The notes: generated from the sequence alone by a model not told the origin. Shown: positions 14,624 through 22,968, numbered from the stretch's first letter. The stretch: DNA of 37,447 nt from an uncultured Clostridia bacterium (GCA_944383015.1 CALWOC010000009.1:1-37447), one strand, 5' to 3'. Translations and numbers: made by a program.

Positions 14624-16267
14624 ATGAAGGAAAAAATAAAATTAACATTTGAAGATGGACGTGAAATTACAGTTCCATATAAAACAACTGCTATTGATGC
14701 TGTAAAAATGGTAGAAGATGACGTAGAAGATGTTCTTGCAATTACAGTAAATAATGAGGTTAAATTTCAAAAATATGAATTAGTTAGAGATTCAGAAATT
14801 AGATTTGTTAAAATCGATTCTGAAGATGGATATAGAGTATACTCTAAAAGTTTAAAACTTGTATTGTATATGGCAATAACTGAGCTTTTTGGATATCAAG
14901 ATGTAGATTTTCAAACTACAATTAATAGAAATCAGTATTTTATTATGCCAGAATTTGATTTAACAGAAGAAAAGATAAAAATGATTAGAAATAAAATGCA
15001 AGAAATAATAGATGCAGATTATGAAATAGAAAAAAGAATGCTTAGTGTAGATGAGGCAAGAGAATACTATGAAAAATCTGGTGACTTAGATAAGATACAA
15101 AATATGTCAACTAGAATAAAATCTTATACAAATGTATATTTTTGTAATGGATACTACAATAATTTTTATGGCGTGTTAGTACCTAATACTGGATATTTAG
15201 ATGTATTTGATTTAATTCCATTTAGAAATGGTGCTTTACTTGTTACAAAAGATAAAAATGGAAACAAGCCACAAGTAAATAATTCAAGGCTAATAGATGC
15301 TATAGAAGAGTTTTATAAATTTAAGAAGATTTTTGATATAGATAATATTGGTGAGTTAAATGATAAGATAATAAAAAATGAAATGCTTGATATTATTCAA
15401 GTATCCGAGGCAATTCATCAAAGAAAAATCGTTGAGATAGTACAAGATATTGAAAAGAAAAAAGATATAAAACTTATTTTAATTGCTGGACCATCATCTT
15501 CAGGAAAAACAACTTTTGCACAGCAGTTAGGTGTGCAGCTTAGACTTACTGGATATAATCCTATAACTATATCTATGGATAATTATTTTAAAGAAAGAGT
15601 AGATACACCTCTTGGACCTGATGGAAAGTATGATTTTGAAAGAGTTGATGCTTTAGATATTGATTTATTTAATGAGCATATGGAAAAGCTTATTGAAGGA
15701 GAAGTTGTTGAGCTTCCTGAATTTGATTTTATTAATGGAACAAAGAAATATAATGGAAGATATTTAGCATTAAATCCTATGGACGTTTTGATAGTTGAAG
15801 GAATTCATGCTTTAAATCCTATTCTTACAAAGTTTACTCCAGCAAAAAATAAATATAAAATATATATTGCACCAATTACAACATTAAATTTAGACGGATA
15901 TTCAAAGGTATCATCTTCTGATACTAGATTTTTAAGAAGACTTGTAAGAGATTTTGCAACTCGTGGTCATAGTGTGGATAGAACATTTGAGCTTTGGGGA
16001 AATGTTAAAAAGGGAGAGGAAAAATATATATTTCCATATATAGAAGATGTAGATAGCATATTTAATTCAAGTATTATATATGAGCCTGCGGTTATGAAGA
16101 CTTTTGCTCAACCTTTACTATTACAACTAGATAAATCTAGTAAGTATTATGCAGAAGCAAGAAGACTATATGAGTATTTAAATAACTTTTTACCAATGGA
16201 GACATCAAATATTCCTATCGATTCGTTAATTAGAGAATTTATTGGAAATGGTTGCTTTAATAGGTAA
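14624..16267 (+). CDS. nucleoside kinase: TGS-type N-terminus plus uridine-kinase domain
   Basis: This 547-residue protein starts with a TGS/ubiquitin-like domain (LTFEDGREITVPYKTTAIDAV) and a region resembling the editing domain of threonyl-tRNA synthetase. It ends with a phosphoribulokinase/uridine kinase domain from about residue 280. The P-loop is GPSSSGKTT (289-297), followed by SMDNYF and VEGIHALNP, as in uridine kinases. Related clostridial proteins are named nucleoside kinase or uridine kinase; the substrate is probably uridine or another nucleoside but is not shown. The ribosome site is AGAGAGG. Confidence 0.85.
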   Translation: MKEKIKLTFEDGREITVPYKTTAIDAVKMVEDDVEDVLAITVNNEVKFQKYELVRDSEIRFVKIDSEDGYRVYSKSLKLVLYMAITELFGYQDVDFQTTINRNQYFIMPEFDLTEEKIKMIRNKMQEIIDADYEIEKRMLSVDEAREYYEKSGDLDKIQNMSTRIKSYTNVYFCNGYYNNFYGVLVPNTGYLDVFDLIPFRNGALLVTKDKNGNKPQVNNSRLIDAIEEFYKFKKIFDIDNIGELNDKIIKNEMLDIIQVSEAIHQRKIVEIVQDIEKKKDIKLILIAGPSSSGKTTFAQQLGVQLRLTGYNPITISMDNYFKERVDTPLGPDGKYDFERVDALDIDLFNEHMEKLIEGEVVELPEFDFINGTKKYNGRYLALNPMDVLIVEGIHALNPILTKFTPAKNKYKIYIAPITTLNLDGYSKVSSSDTRFLRRLVRDFATRGHSVDRTFELWGNVKKGEEKYIFPYIEDVDSIFNSSIIYEPAVMKTFAQPLLLQLDKSSKYYAEARRLYEYLNNFLPMETSNIPIDSLIREFIGNGCFNR

Positions 16268-16291
16268 TAAAAATAAAAAAGGGTGATAATT

Positions 16292-16993
16292 ATGTCAGAA
16301 TTTTTTACTGAGCTATCAAATATTTATTATAATGAGACTTTTCAAGTCATTTTAAAATTAGTATTAATTACGGTTCTTGCTGGAATTATTGGCTATGAAA
16401 GAGAAAATTCTAGTAAGCCAGCAGGACTTAGAACACATATATTAGTTGGAATAAGTTCTGTACTAGTTATGATTTGTGGAATTGAAATTGCAGCAACTTA
16501 TGGTACAAACGATCCTTCTAGGATGCCTGCTCAGCTACTATCTGGTATAGGTTTTATTGGTGCAGGAACTATACTTAGTAATGGATTTAAAGTTAGAGGA
16601 CTTACAACTGCTTCAGGACTTCTTGCAATAACATGTATTGGTCTTGCAGTTGGAGCAGGGTTATATATATATGCAATAATTGCAACAGGTATTGTATATA
16701 TAATTTTAAGATACTCATATCTTGTAAATTCTAATTTAGAGCATCTGGTAGATTTTAAATTTAAAGTATTTACTGAAGCACCCAAAGATATACTAGAAGA
16801 ATTAAATAATTTATTTGTAAAATATGAAGTAAACATATCTAAGCTAAAAATTGTAGATGATGATAATGCAAGTGATTCAGATTTTGGATATATACTATAT
16901 GAGTGTAAAGTATTAAATACTACATTTAATAAAAATCTATTTATAACAGATCTTGCAAAAATTAATAAAGTAAGACAGATAAAAGAAATATAA
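16292..16993 (+). CDS. MgtC/SapB family membrane protein
   Basis: This is a 233-residue inner-membrane protein of the MgtC/SapB family, linked to magnesium stress and, in pathogens, to survival in macrophages through the F-ATPase. ATG 16292 is 6 bases after AAAGGGTG; a GTG at 16283 overlaps that site. Several membrane helices contain the family signatures GYERENSSKPAGLRTH, GIGFIGAGTI and VRGLTTASG. A soluble ACT-like tail follows from about residue 155. Its 5' end is 24 bases after the nucleoside kinase gene, so the two are likely co-transcribed. Confidence 0.92.
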   Translation: MSEFFTELSNIYYNETFQVILKLVLITVLAGIIGYERENSSKPAGLRTHILVGISSVLVMICGIEIAATYGTNDPSRMPAQLLSGIGFIGAGTILSNGFKVRGLTTASGLLAITCIGLAVGAGLYIYAIIATGIVYIILRYSYLVNSNLEHLVDFKFKVFTEAPKDILEELNNLFVKYEVNISKLKIVDDDNASDSDFGYILYECKVLNTTFNKNLFITDLAKINKVRQIKEI

Positions 16994-17021
16994 AAAATAT
17001 ATTAAAATAATAAAAAATTAC

Positions 17022-17050
17022 TTGCAAAAGTTTAGTATTTGTTGTATATT
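17022..17050 (+). promoter_or_regulatory. promoter of the uraA-upp leader with overlapping operator
   Basis: TTGCAA at 17022-17027, 17 bases, TATATT at 17045-17050. The inverted repeat GTTTAGTA (17030-17037) and TACTAAAC (17050-17057) spans the spacer and -10, a good place for a repressor. No known operator fits exactly. Confidence 0.7.
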
Positions 17051-17070
17051 ACTAAACAAGGGTGAGAAAA

Positions 17071-17187
17071 ATGTCAGAAAATCTAATACAAAAAAATGAT
17101 ATTAAATTAAAAAGTAAACAATGTTTACTAGCATTTTTACCCCTAACTAAAGTTAATAATTTATTATTTTTTGATAGAAACACTTAA
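17071..17187 (+). CDS. 38-codon leader ORF of uraA-upp
   Basis: A short ORF starts at ATG 17071, 5 bases after GGTGA. It ends at TAA 17185-17187, inside the upstream arm of the terminator. The peptide begins MSENLIQKND and ends in LLFFDRNT, encoded by a T-rich stretch (17157-17172). It contains a perfect palindrome, AGTAAAC (17113-17119) and GTTTACT (17123-17129), that would form an RNA hairpin. The peptide is probably not functional itself; its translation may set whether the terminator folds, as with the E. coli pyrBI leader. That role is inference. Confidence 0.6.
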   Translation: MSENLIQKNDIKLKSKQCLLAFLPLTKVNNLLFFDRNT

Positions 17188-17210
17188 TATTTATATTGAG
17201 TGTTTTTTTT
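17179..17210 (+). terminator. attenuator before uraA-upp
   Basis: AACACTTAATA (17179-17189) pairs with TATTGAGTGTT (17194-17204, one G-U pair) and is followed by eight T. It lies 30 bases before the uraA-upp start, downstream of that gene's promoter, so it should stop transcription early unless blocked. Confidence 0.9.
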
Positions 17211-17239
17211 ATATATTTTTTTAAAGGAGGAGTTTTTTT

Positions 17240-19219
17240 ATGAGTCAGGCAAAATTAACACTAGATGTTAATGAGAAACCACCAGTGCTAAAATGGATTA
17301 TACTTGCACTTCAACATGTTTTTGCTATGTTTGGTGCAACAATACTTGTTCCAATACTTGTAAATAGTGCTGCTGGAGAAACTGTTTTAACAATACCTGT
17401 AGCATTAGTTACATCAGGTATAGGTACACTTATTTATATTTTATGTACAAAGGGAAGGTCTCCTGTGTATCTTGGAAGTTCATTTGCTTTTATTACGCCA
17501 ATAGCTGTTGGAGCAATAAAAGCTGGAGTAGGTGGAGCATTAACAGGTGTAATGCTTGTTGGTATAATTTATGTTATTGTAGCTATAATAATTTGTATTA
17601 TTGGTAAAGATTGGCTAAGCAAAATATTACCGCCAATTGTAATTGGGCCAATGATAATGATTATAGGGCTTGGACTTGCACCAACAGCAATATCTGAAAT
17701 TGGAATAAGCTCAGATATTTTAAATTTAGATTACAAATCAATAGTTGTAGCAGTATTTACATTTGTAATAACAGCTGTTGTTATGTTAAATGGAAAAGGA
17801 TTTTTAAAAGTAATACCATTTTTAATTGGAATAATATCTGGATATATACTTTCTGTAATATTGGGATTGGTAGACTTTACACCAATACTTGAGGCATCAT
17901 TTTTTAGTATTCCAGATTTTATTTTGCCTTTTGTATCTTATACACCTAATTTGGGTGCCGCAATGGTTATAGCACCAATTGCTCTTGTAACAATAGCCGA
18001 GCATATAGGAGACCATACAGCTTTAAGTACAATAATTGGAAAAGATTTAATAAAAGATCCAGGTCTTAATAGAACTTTACTTGGAGATGGAATTGCTACT
18101 TTTGCCGCTGGTCTTTTAGGAGGTCCGGCAAATACTACTTATGGAGAAAATACCTCTGTTGTTGGAATGACTAAAATTGCATCTGTTTGGGTAATTGGAC
18201 TTGCAGCAATATTTGCAATTTTACTAGGCTTTTTAGGTAAATTTACTGCTCTTGTTTCAACTATTCCAAATGCAGTACTTGGTGGCGTCTCTTTAATATT
18301 ATATGGATTTATTGCAGTAAATGGTCTTAAAGTATTAATAGAAAATAGAGTAGATTTTTCAAAATCAAGAAATGTAATTATTGCATCAAGTATGTTAGTG
18401 CTAGGTTTAGGAGGAGCAGCAATAAATATTTCAACAGTAACAATATCTGGAATGAGTTTAGCAGCTATTGTTGGTGTTCTTTTAAATTTGTTATTACCTA
18501 AAGATAAAGAAGAAAATGAAGAAGATGAGAAAAAAGTAGAAGATTATAATATAGAAAAAGAAGGAGAAGAGAGCATGGAAGAAATAAAAAAAGAAGATAT
18601 AGTAGTTTTAGATCATCCATTAGTTGAGCATAAGCTATCAATTCTTAGAGATAAAAATACAGGTACAAAGGAATTTAGAGAACTTGTTAGTGAGCTTGGT
18701 ATGTTTTTATGTTATGAAGCAATGAGAGATGCAGTATTAGATGAAGTAGAAATAGAAACACCACTACAAAAGATATCTAGTAGAAGACTTAATGAAGATA
18801 AATACGCATTTTTACCAATATTAAGGGCAGGAACCGGTATGTTAGATGGACTTATTAAAGTAATTCCAAATGCTAAAATTGGACATATAGGTATGTATAG
18901 AGATGAGGAGACTTTAGAGCCTGTTAGATACTTTTTTAAAGTTCCATCAGATATTAAATCAAGAGAAGTCTTAATTCTTGATCCTATGCTTGCAACAGGT
19001 GGCTCTGGTTGTGATGCTATAGAGCAACTAAAAAAAGAAGGAGTGAAAAAAATTAAATTCTTGTGTTTGATTGCAGCACCAGAAGGGGTTAAAAAAATGC
19101 AAGAAGAGCATCCAGATGTAAAGATATATTGTGCGGCTCTTGATGAAAAATTAAATGAAAAAGGATACATTTTACCAGGACTTGGAGATGCCGGAGATAG
19201 AATATTTGGAACTAAATAA
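17240..19219 (+). CDS. fusion: uracil permease and uracil phosphoribosyltransferase
   Basis: One 659-codon frame joins the two steps of uracil salvage. Residues 1 to about 420 are an NCS2 uracil-proton symporter (UraA/PyrP) with many membrane helices, [10 protein letters not shown] and [16 protein letters not shown] charged linker (about 421-445) leads to Upp, which makes UMP from uracil and PRPP. The Upp part has the PRPP loop [10 protein letters not shown] at 581-590 and GTGMLDGL. Met446 is preceded by AAGGAGA at 18561-18567 with normal spacing, so a free Upp of 214 residues, the usual length, could also be made. AAAGGAGG precedes the first ATG. The fusion could channel uracil at the membrane. 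Confidence 0.92.
   Translation: MSQAKLTLDVNEKPPVLKWIILALQHVFAMFGATILVPILVNSAAGETVLTIPVALVTSGIGTLIYILCTKGRSPVYLGSSFAFITPIAVGAIKAGVGGALTGVMLVGIIYVIVAIIICIIGKDWLSKILPPIVIGPMIMIIGLGLAPTAISEIGISSDILNLDYKSIVVAVFTFVITAVVMLNGKGFLKVIPFLIGIISGYILSVILGLVDFTPILEASFFSIPDFILPFVSYTPNLGAAMVIAPIALVTIAEHIGDHTALSTIIGKDLIKDPGLNRTLLGDGIATFAAGLLGGPANTTYGENTSVVGMTKIASVWVIGLAAIFAILLGFLGKFTALVSTIPNAVLGGVSLILYGFIAVNGLKVLIENRVDFSKSRNVIIASSMLVLGLGGAAINISTVTISGMSLAAIVGVLLNLLLPKDKEENEEDEKKVEDYNIEKEGEESMEEIKKEDIVVLDHPLVEHKLSILRDKNTGTKEFRELVSELGMFLCYEAMRDAVLDEVEIETPLQKISSRRLNEDKYAFLPILRAGTGMLDGLIKVIPNAKIGHIGMYRDEETLEPVRYFFKVPSDIKSREVLILDPMLATGGSGCDAIEQLKKEGVKKIKFLCLIAAPEGVKKMQEEHPDVKIYCAALDEKLNEKGYILPGLGDAGDRIFGTK
18561..18577 (+). 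promoter_or_regulatory. internal ribosome site and start for free Upp
   Basis: AAGGAGA at 18561-18567 and an in-frame ATG at 18575 lie exactly at the boundary between linker and Upp domain. They look like the original start signals of upp. Confidence 0.6.
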
Positions 19220-19254
19220 TATATTATAAAAATGTAAAGTTTTAATGTAAAATA

Positions 19255-19284
19255 TTGAATAATTTTAATAAATAATTATATTAT
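19255..19284 (+). promoter_or_regulatory. promoter predicting a leaderless dacF mRNA
   Basis: TTGAAT at 19255-19260, 18 bases, TATTAT at 19279-19284. Transcription would start at or within a base or two of the A of the dacF ATG (19291). The 12-mer TTATAGTAATAT (19281-19292) is shared with the rsgA and rpe-alkD promoters. Confidence 0.45.
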
Positions 19285-19290
19285 AGTAAT

Positions 19291-20538
19291 ATGGTTAAAA
19301 AGATTTTAATAATATTAATTATTTGTATTATATGTATAAATACTAATGTTTTGGCTTTAGAAAATGTAGAATTAAATTCTAAATATTATGGAATATATAC
19401 GCTAGATAACTTAGAAGAATTATGTTCTAAAGAAAGTAGGAAAAAAGTGCCTATTGCAAGTATTACTAAAGTAATGACAGCAATTGTTTGCATTGAGAAT
19501 ATTAAAGATCTAAATCAGACAGTTATTGTAGATTTACCAAATGTTCAAAAATATTATGATGAAGAGTATTCGGTCGCAGGTCTTAAAGATGGTCAAGAAA
19601 TTTCATATTATGATTTGATTGGAACAATGCTTATTCCTTCAGGAGCAGATAGTGCATCTTGCATTGCATTAAATGTATTTGGAGATTATTCAAAGTTTAT
19701 TGAAGAGATGAATAATAAGGCAAAAGAAATTGGAATGAATGATACATCTTTTGCAAACCCTATAGGAGCAGATGATGAGAATAATTATTCAACAGTTTAC
19801 GATGTCGCTTTAATGATGAAGTATGCATATGAAAATGAAACATTAAGAAACTTTATGTGTGATTATGAATATACCACAAAAGATGGAACTATAACAGTAA
19901 AAAATGCATTATTTGTATTAGCTGACTTATATGGTGTAGATGTAAGTAAGATATCTGGTGGGAAAACTGGTATGACAGGTGATGCAAGATATTGTCTTGC
20001 AAGCTACTCGAAAAATACAGAAGAAAATCTAATTTGTATTGTTTTAGGCTGTGATATTGTACCAGAAACTTTATATCATTTAGAGGATAGCCAAAAATTA
20101 TATAATATTATTGATGAAAATTATAAATTTGAAAAAGTATATTCAAAAGGGAACAAAATACTTACGTTGCCAACTTATCATAGTACAAAACAAAATGTAT
20201 CTGTTTGTGTAAATGAAGACATTAGTACATATATACCTAATAGTTCTATAATTGATTTTAATAAAGTAAGTATAGATTATTCTGGTGTCGAGCTTTTAAC
20301 GTCTAAAAATAAAATTGGAGAGGTAATTGGAAGTGCTGGCATTTATTATGATGGTAAATATTTAGGTGACGTGGATGTTGTAGTAGGAGAAGAAGTAAAA
20401 TTTAGTATACTAAATTGGTCAAAAGATAATCCGACATTTATAATAATATTTGAAATAGTGATTATATTATTACTTGCGTATATATTAAAGAAGAAAAATT
20501 CTATTTTAAAAAAGAAACAAGTATTTAATAGATTTTAA
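19291..20538 (+). CDS. dacF: D-alanyl-D-alanine carboxypeptidase (S11 family, DacF-like)
   Basis: This penicillin-binding protein trims the terminal D-Ala from peptidoglycan stem peptides. The 415-residue protein has a signal peptide (about 1-22, ending NVLA), the SxxK motif Ser57-Ile-Thr-Lys60 and KTG at 225-227. The SxN motif reads Ser117-Gly-Ala119, with Ala where Asn is usual. A C-terminal membrane helix (about 385-405) and basic tail anchor it. No Shine-Dalgarno sequence lies in the 20 bases before the ATG, unlike nearly every other gene here. No other in-frame start exists downstream of the TAA at 19273. The gene symbol is by family resemblance. Confidence 0.88.
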   Translation: MVKKILIILIICIICINTNVLALENVELNSKYYGIYTLDNLEELCSKESRKKVPIASITKVMTAIVCIENIKDLNQTVIVDLPNVQKYYDEEYSVAGLKDGQEISYYDLIGTMLIPSGADSASCIALNVFGDYSKFIEEMNNKAKEIGMNDTSFANPIGADDENNYSTVYDVALMMKYAYENETLRNFMCDYEYTTKDGTITVKNALFVLADLYGVDVSKISGGKTGMTGDARYCLASYSKNTEENLICIVLGCDIVPETLYHLEDSQKLYNIIDENYKFEKVYSKGNKILTLPTYHSTKQNVSVCVNEDISTYIPNSSIIDFNKVSIDYSGVELLTSKNKIGEVIGSAGIYYDGKYLGDVDVVVGEEVKFSILNWSKDNPTFIIIFEIVIILLLAYILKKKNSILKKKQVFNRF

Positions 20539-20551
20539 CATTAACTATGAA

Positions 20552-20583
20552 AAAAGAGCTCATACATTTGATGAGCTCTTTTA
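20552..20583 (+). terminator. intrinsic terminator after dacF
   Basis: AAAAGAGCTCAT (20552-20563) pairs with ATGAGCTCTTTT (20571-20582) across a 7-base loop. Confidence 0.85.
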
Positions 20584-20600
20584 TAATTCTACATAAAAAC

Positions 20601-20629
20601 TTGAAAAAATAATAGTTTTTTAGTATAAT
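20601..20629 (+). promoter_or_regulatory. promoter of the RNHCP-argS unit
   Basis: TTGAAA at 20601-20606, 17 bases, TATAAT at 20624-20629. Confidence 0.85.
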
Positions 20630-20650
20630 ATTAACACTAGGAGTTTTAGT

Positions 20651-20968
20651 ATGTTTGTAAAAAATGATAACGAATTTACTTGTGTAAATTGTAATAAGAA
20701 AGTTGAAAAATTAAAGTATACTTCAAGAGATCACTGTAATCATTGTTTATATTCTCTACATGTAGACATCACGCCAGGAGATAGAGCAAATAAATGCAAA
20801 GGTGTTTTAATTCCAGTAAATGTTATTGAGACATCTAAGAAGGGGAGAGTAATAATATATAAATGCAATAAATGTGGTCAAGAAGTTAGAAATATTGTTG
20901 CTTTAGATGATAATCAAGAAGCAATTTATAAGATTGTAGAAAATTATGCAAAAGGAGTTGTTAAATAG
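20651..20968 (+). CDS. RNHCP domain zinc-finger protein
   Basis: This 105-residue protein of the RNHCP family is of unknown function. It has three probable zinc-binding clusters: Cys11-x2-Cys14, the family signature here as RDHCNHCLYSLH, and KCNKCGQE near the C-terminus. Such zinc-ribbon proteins often act with RNA or ribosomes, but no role is established for this family. AGGAG precedes the ATG. argS follows after 116 bases without a terminator. Confidence 0.85.
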   Translation: MFVKNDNEFTCVNCNKKVEKLKYTSRDHCNHCLYSLHVDITPGDRANKCKGVLIPVNVIETSKKGRVIIYKCNKCGQEVRNIVALDDNQEAIYKIVENYAKGVVK

Positions 20969-20987
20969 AAGTGAGGTATGTAAAGGT

Positions 20988-21067
20988 ATTATATAGATAT
21001 GTGGTAAGAAAACACAGATGGGAGTAATCCCATAAGTACTTAATAGCAAACGAAATATTTATATAAT
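20988..21067 (+). ncRNA. candidate structured RNA in the argS leader
   Basis: A long closing helix is possible: ATTATATAGATAT (20988-21000) with ATATTTATATAAT (21055-21067), 13 pairs including one G-U. Inside are two hairpins. One is TGTG/CACA (21000-21003 and 21013-21016). The other is ATGGGA-GTAA-TCCCAT (21018-21033), with a GNRA tetraloop. TAAG in the first loop (21005-21008) could pair with CTTA (21039-21042). The closing helix ends next to the argS ribosome site. It matches no riboswitch or T-box I know; the closing helix is AT-only apart from one pair, so chance folding is possible. Confidence 0.4.
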
Positions 21068-21084
21068 GAAAGGTGTAGATAAAA

Positions 21085-22803
21085 ATGGAAGAAATAAAAT
21101 TAAAAATAGCTAATATGATTTATGATGCTTTAAATAATAATGATATAAATTTAGATGAGATAAAGGAAAAAATAGAAGTTCCAAAAGATAAACAAAATGG
21201 TGATTTTTCATATCCTTGTTTTAATTTGGCAAAGATACTAAGAAATTCACCAGTAAATATTGCAAATAATATTAAAGAGAATATGACGATAGATAGTTCA
21301 ATATCTAAAGTAGAAGTTGTTAATGGTTTTTTAAACTTTTATTTGGATAGTAATAATATAGTAAATGACGTGTTAAGTAAAATTGTATCTCAAAAGGAAA
21401 AATATGGTTCAACAAAAGAAGGCGAAGGGATAAATATAATTGTAGAATACTCATCTCCAAATATTGCAAAACCATTTCATTTAGGACATTTTAGAAATAC
21501 AGTTTTAGGAAAAGCTTTATATGATTTGTATGAGACTTTAGGATATAACGTTACAGGAATAAATCATCTTGGAGATTGGGGAAGACAATTTGGAATATTA
21601 ATTGAGGGATATAAGAGATTTAAAGATGAATATAATTTTGATAAAAATCCACTTGAAGCTTTATCTGATATTTATGTAAGAATAAATAAGATAGCCAAAG
21701 AAGACGAAGTGGTTATGAATCAAGCTCGTGAAAACTTTAAAAAACTTGAACAAGGAGATGAAGAGCTTACTAAGTTATGGAAGTATTTTAGAGAAGTGTC
21801 TTTAAAAGAGTATAAAAGAATATATGATTTATTAGGTAGTAGATTTGATTCATATAATGGCGAAGCTTTTTATAATGATAAAATGGATGAAGTAGTTGAG
21901 ATTTTAGATAAAAAGGGTGTATTAAAAGATAGTCAAGGAGCAAAAGTTGTTGAAGTTGGAGATAATATGCCTCCTTGCATAGTATTAAAATCTAATGGCT
22001 CTACAATATATGCTACCCGTGACTTGGCAGCTATATTATATAGAGCAAGAACTTATGATTTTACAAAATGTATATATATTACAGCTACAGAGCAAATATT
22101 ACATTTTAAGCAGGTATTTGAAGCTGCAAAGTACCTAGTTGATGAAAAGTATCAAAAAGGATTAGTGCATGTAGCTTATGGTATGATAAGATTAAAAACT
22201 GGTAAAATGTCAACACGTGAAGGAAATGTAATATATATAAATGATTTGATTGAAGAAGCAATAAGTAAAGCTAAAGATATTTTGGTTGCAAAAAATCCAG
22301 ATTTAGATAATATTGATGAAGTATCTAAAAAAATTGGATTAGGTGCTTTAATATTTAATTATCTAAAGACAACTAAAAATAGAGAGATAATTTTTGATTT
22401 AGATGATAGTCTAAGATTTGATGGTGAAACTGGACCATATGTTCAATATACTTATGTAAGAACAAAATCTATTTTAGAAAAAGTGGGATTTAATATTGAA
22501 GAGATAGATAATAATGTAGATTATACGCTATTAAAAGAAAAACAAGAAATAGATTTAATAAAAGAACTTGAAAAGTTTGAAGCAATTATTAGAAAAGCTG
22601 CAAATGAGTATGAGCCTTCTGTTCTTGCAAGATATTTAATAGATGTGTCTGTAGCCTTTTCAAGATTTTATAATGAATGTAGTGTTGCAAATATTAGTGA
22701 TGAAAATTTAAAACAGGCAAGATGTGTACTTGTATATGCAACATCATTAGTTATTAAAAAAGGACTTTCAATACTTGGTATAGAGTGTCCAGAAAAAATG
22801 TAA
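21085..22803 (+). CDS. argS: arginyl-tRNA synthetase
   Basis: A class I aminoacyl-tRNA synthetase charging tRNA-Arg. The protein has 572 residues, the usual size. It has an N-terminal additional domain with GDFSYPCFNLAK, the HIGH signature as HLGH (132-135), the KMSKS site as KMSTREGN from residue 374, and a C-terminal DALR anticodon-binding domain ending in LGIECPEKM. GAAAGGTG precedes the ATG by 9 bases. There is no T-box in the leader, which is unlike many Bacillota synthetase genes. Confidence 0.97.
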   Translation: MEEIKLKIANMIYDALNNNDINLDEIKEKIEVPKDKQNGDFSYPCFNLAKILRNSPVNIANNIKENMTIDSSISKVEVVNGFLNFYLDSNNIVNDVLSKIVSQKEKYGSTKEGEGINIIVEYSSPNIAKPFHLGHFRNTVLGKALYDLYETLGYNVTGINHLGDWGRQFGILIEGYKRFKDEYNFDKNPLEALSDIYVRINKIAKEDEVVMNQARENFKKLEQGDEELTKLWKYFREVSLKEYKRIYDLLGSRFDSYNGEAFYNDKMDEVVEILDKKGVLKDSQGAKVVEVGDNMPPCIVLKSNGSTIYATRDLAAILYRARTYDFTKCIYITATEQILHFKQVFEAAKYLVDEKYQKGLVHVAYGMIRLKTGKMSTREGNVIYINDLIEEAISKAKDILVAKNPDLDNIDEVSKKIGLGALIFNYLKTTKNREIIFDLDDSLRFDGETGPYVQYTYVRTKSILEKVGFNIEEIDNNVDYTLLKEKQEIDLIKELEKFEAIIRKAANEYEPSVLARYLIDVSVAFSRFYNECSVANISDENLKQARCVLVYATSLVIKKGLSILGIECPEKM

Positions 22804-22821
22804 AAACTTATATGAATTTTT

Positions 22822-22851
22822 ATGAACTAGAGAAATCTAGTTCATTTTTTT
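22822..22851 (+). terminator. intrinsic terminator after argS
   Basis: ATGAACTAGA (22822-22831), GAAA loop, TCTAGTTCAT (22836-22845), then a T run. Confidence 0.92.
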
Positions 22852-22887
22852 GACTTTGCAACTTAAAATGTACAAAAAACAACTATA

Positions 22888-22968
22888 AATTGGTAGAATG
22901 CAACCAATTGATTAAGTATAATTTTTTGTAAAGAGGAGGATATAATGTATGAAATAGATAAAAAATAA
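22888..22968 (+). promoter_or_regulatory. leader of the glycosyltransferase unit: operator-like repeat and 7-codon ORF
   Basis: AATTGGT (22888-22894) and ACCAATT (22903-22909) flank an extended -10 (TGG then TAGAAT at 22894-22899); I see no clear -35. Further on, AAGAGGAGGA (22931-22940) is well placed for ATG 22945, which opens a 7-codon ORF (MYEIDKK, stop at 22966-22968). A second ribosome site then serves the glycosyltransferase. The 235-base gap holds nothing else I can support. Confidence 0.35.

Noticed and set aside
16994..17239. PyrR-binding attenuator or purine riboswitch before uraA-upp
   Set aside because: No PyrR anti-antiterminator loop and no purine aptamer sequence seen; the leader ORF and terminator explain the region better.
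18712..19170. Minus-strand ORFs inside rsgA, upp, prfB and other genes
   Set aside because: They lie opposite clear genes, lack ribosome sites and show no family motifs; they follow from AT-rich codon use on the other strand.
20969..21084. T-box riboswitch for argS
   Set aside because: No T-box consensus, specifier loop or terminator is present.
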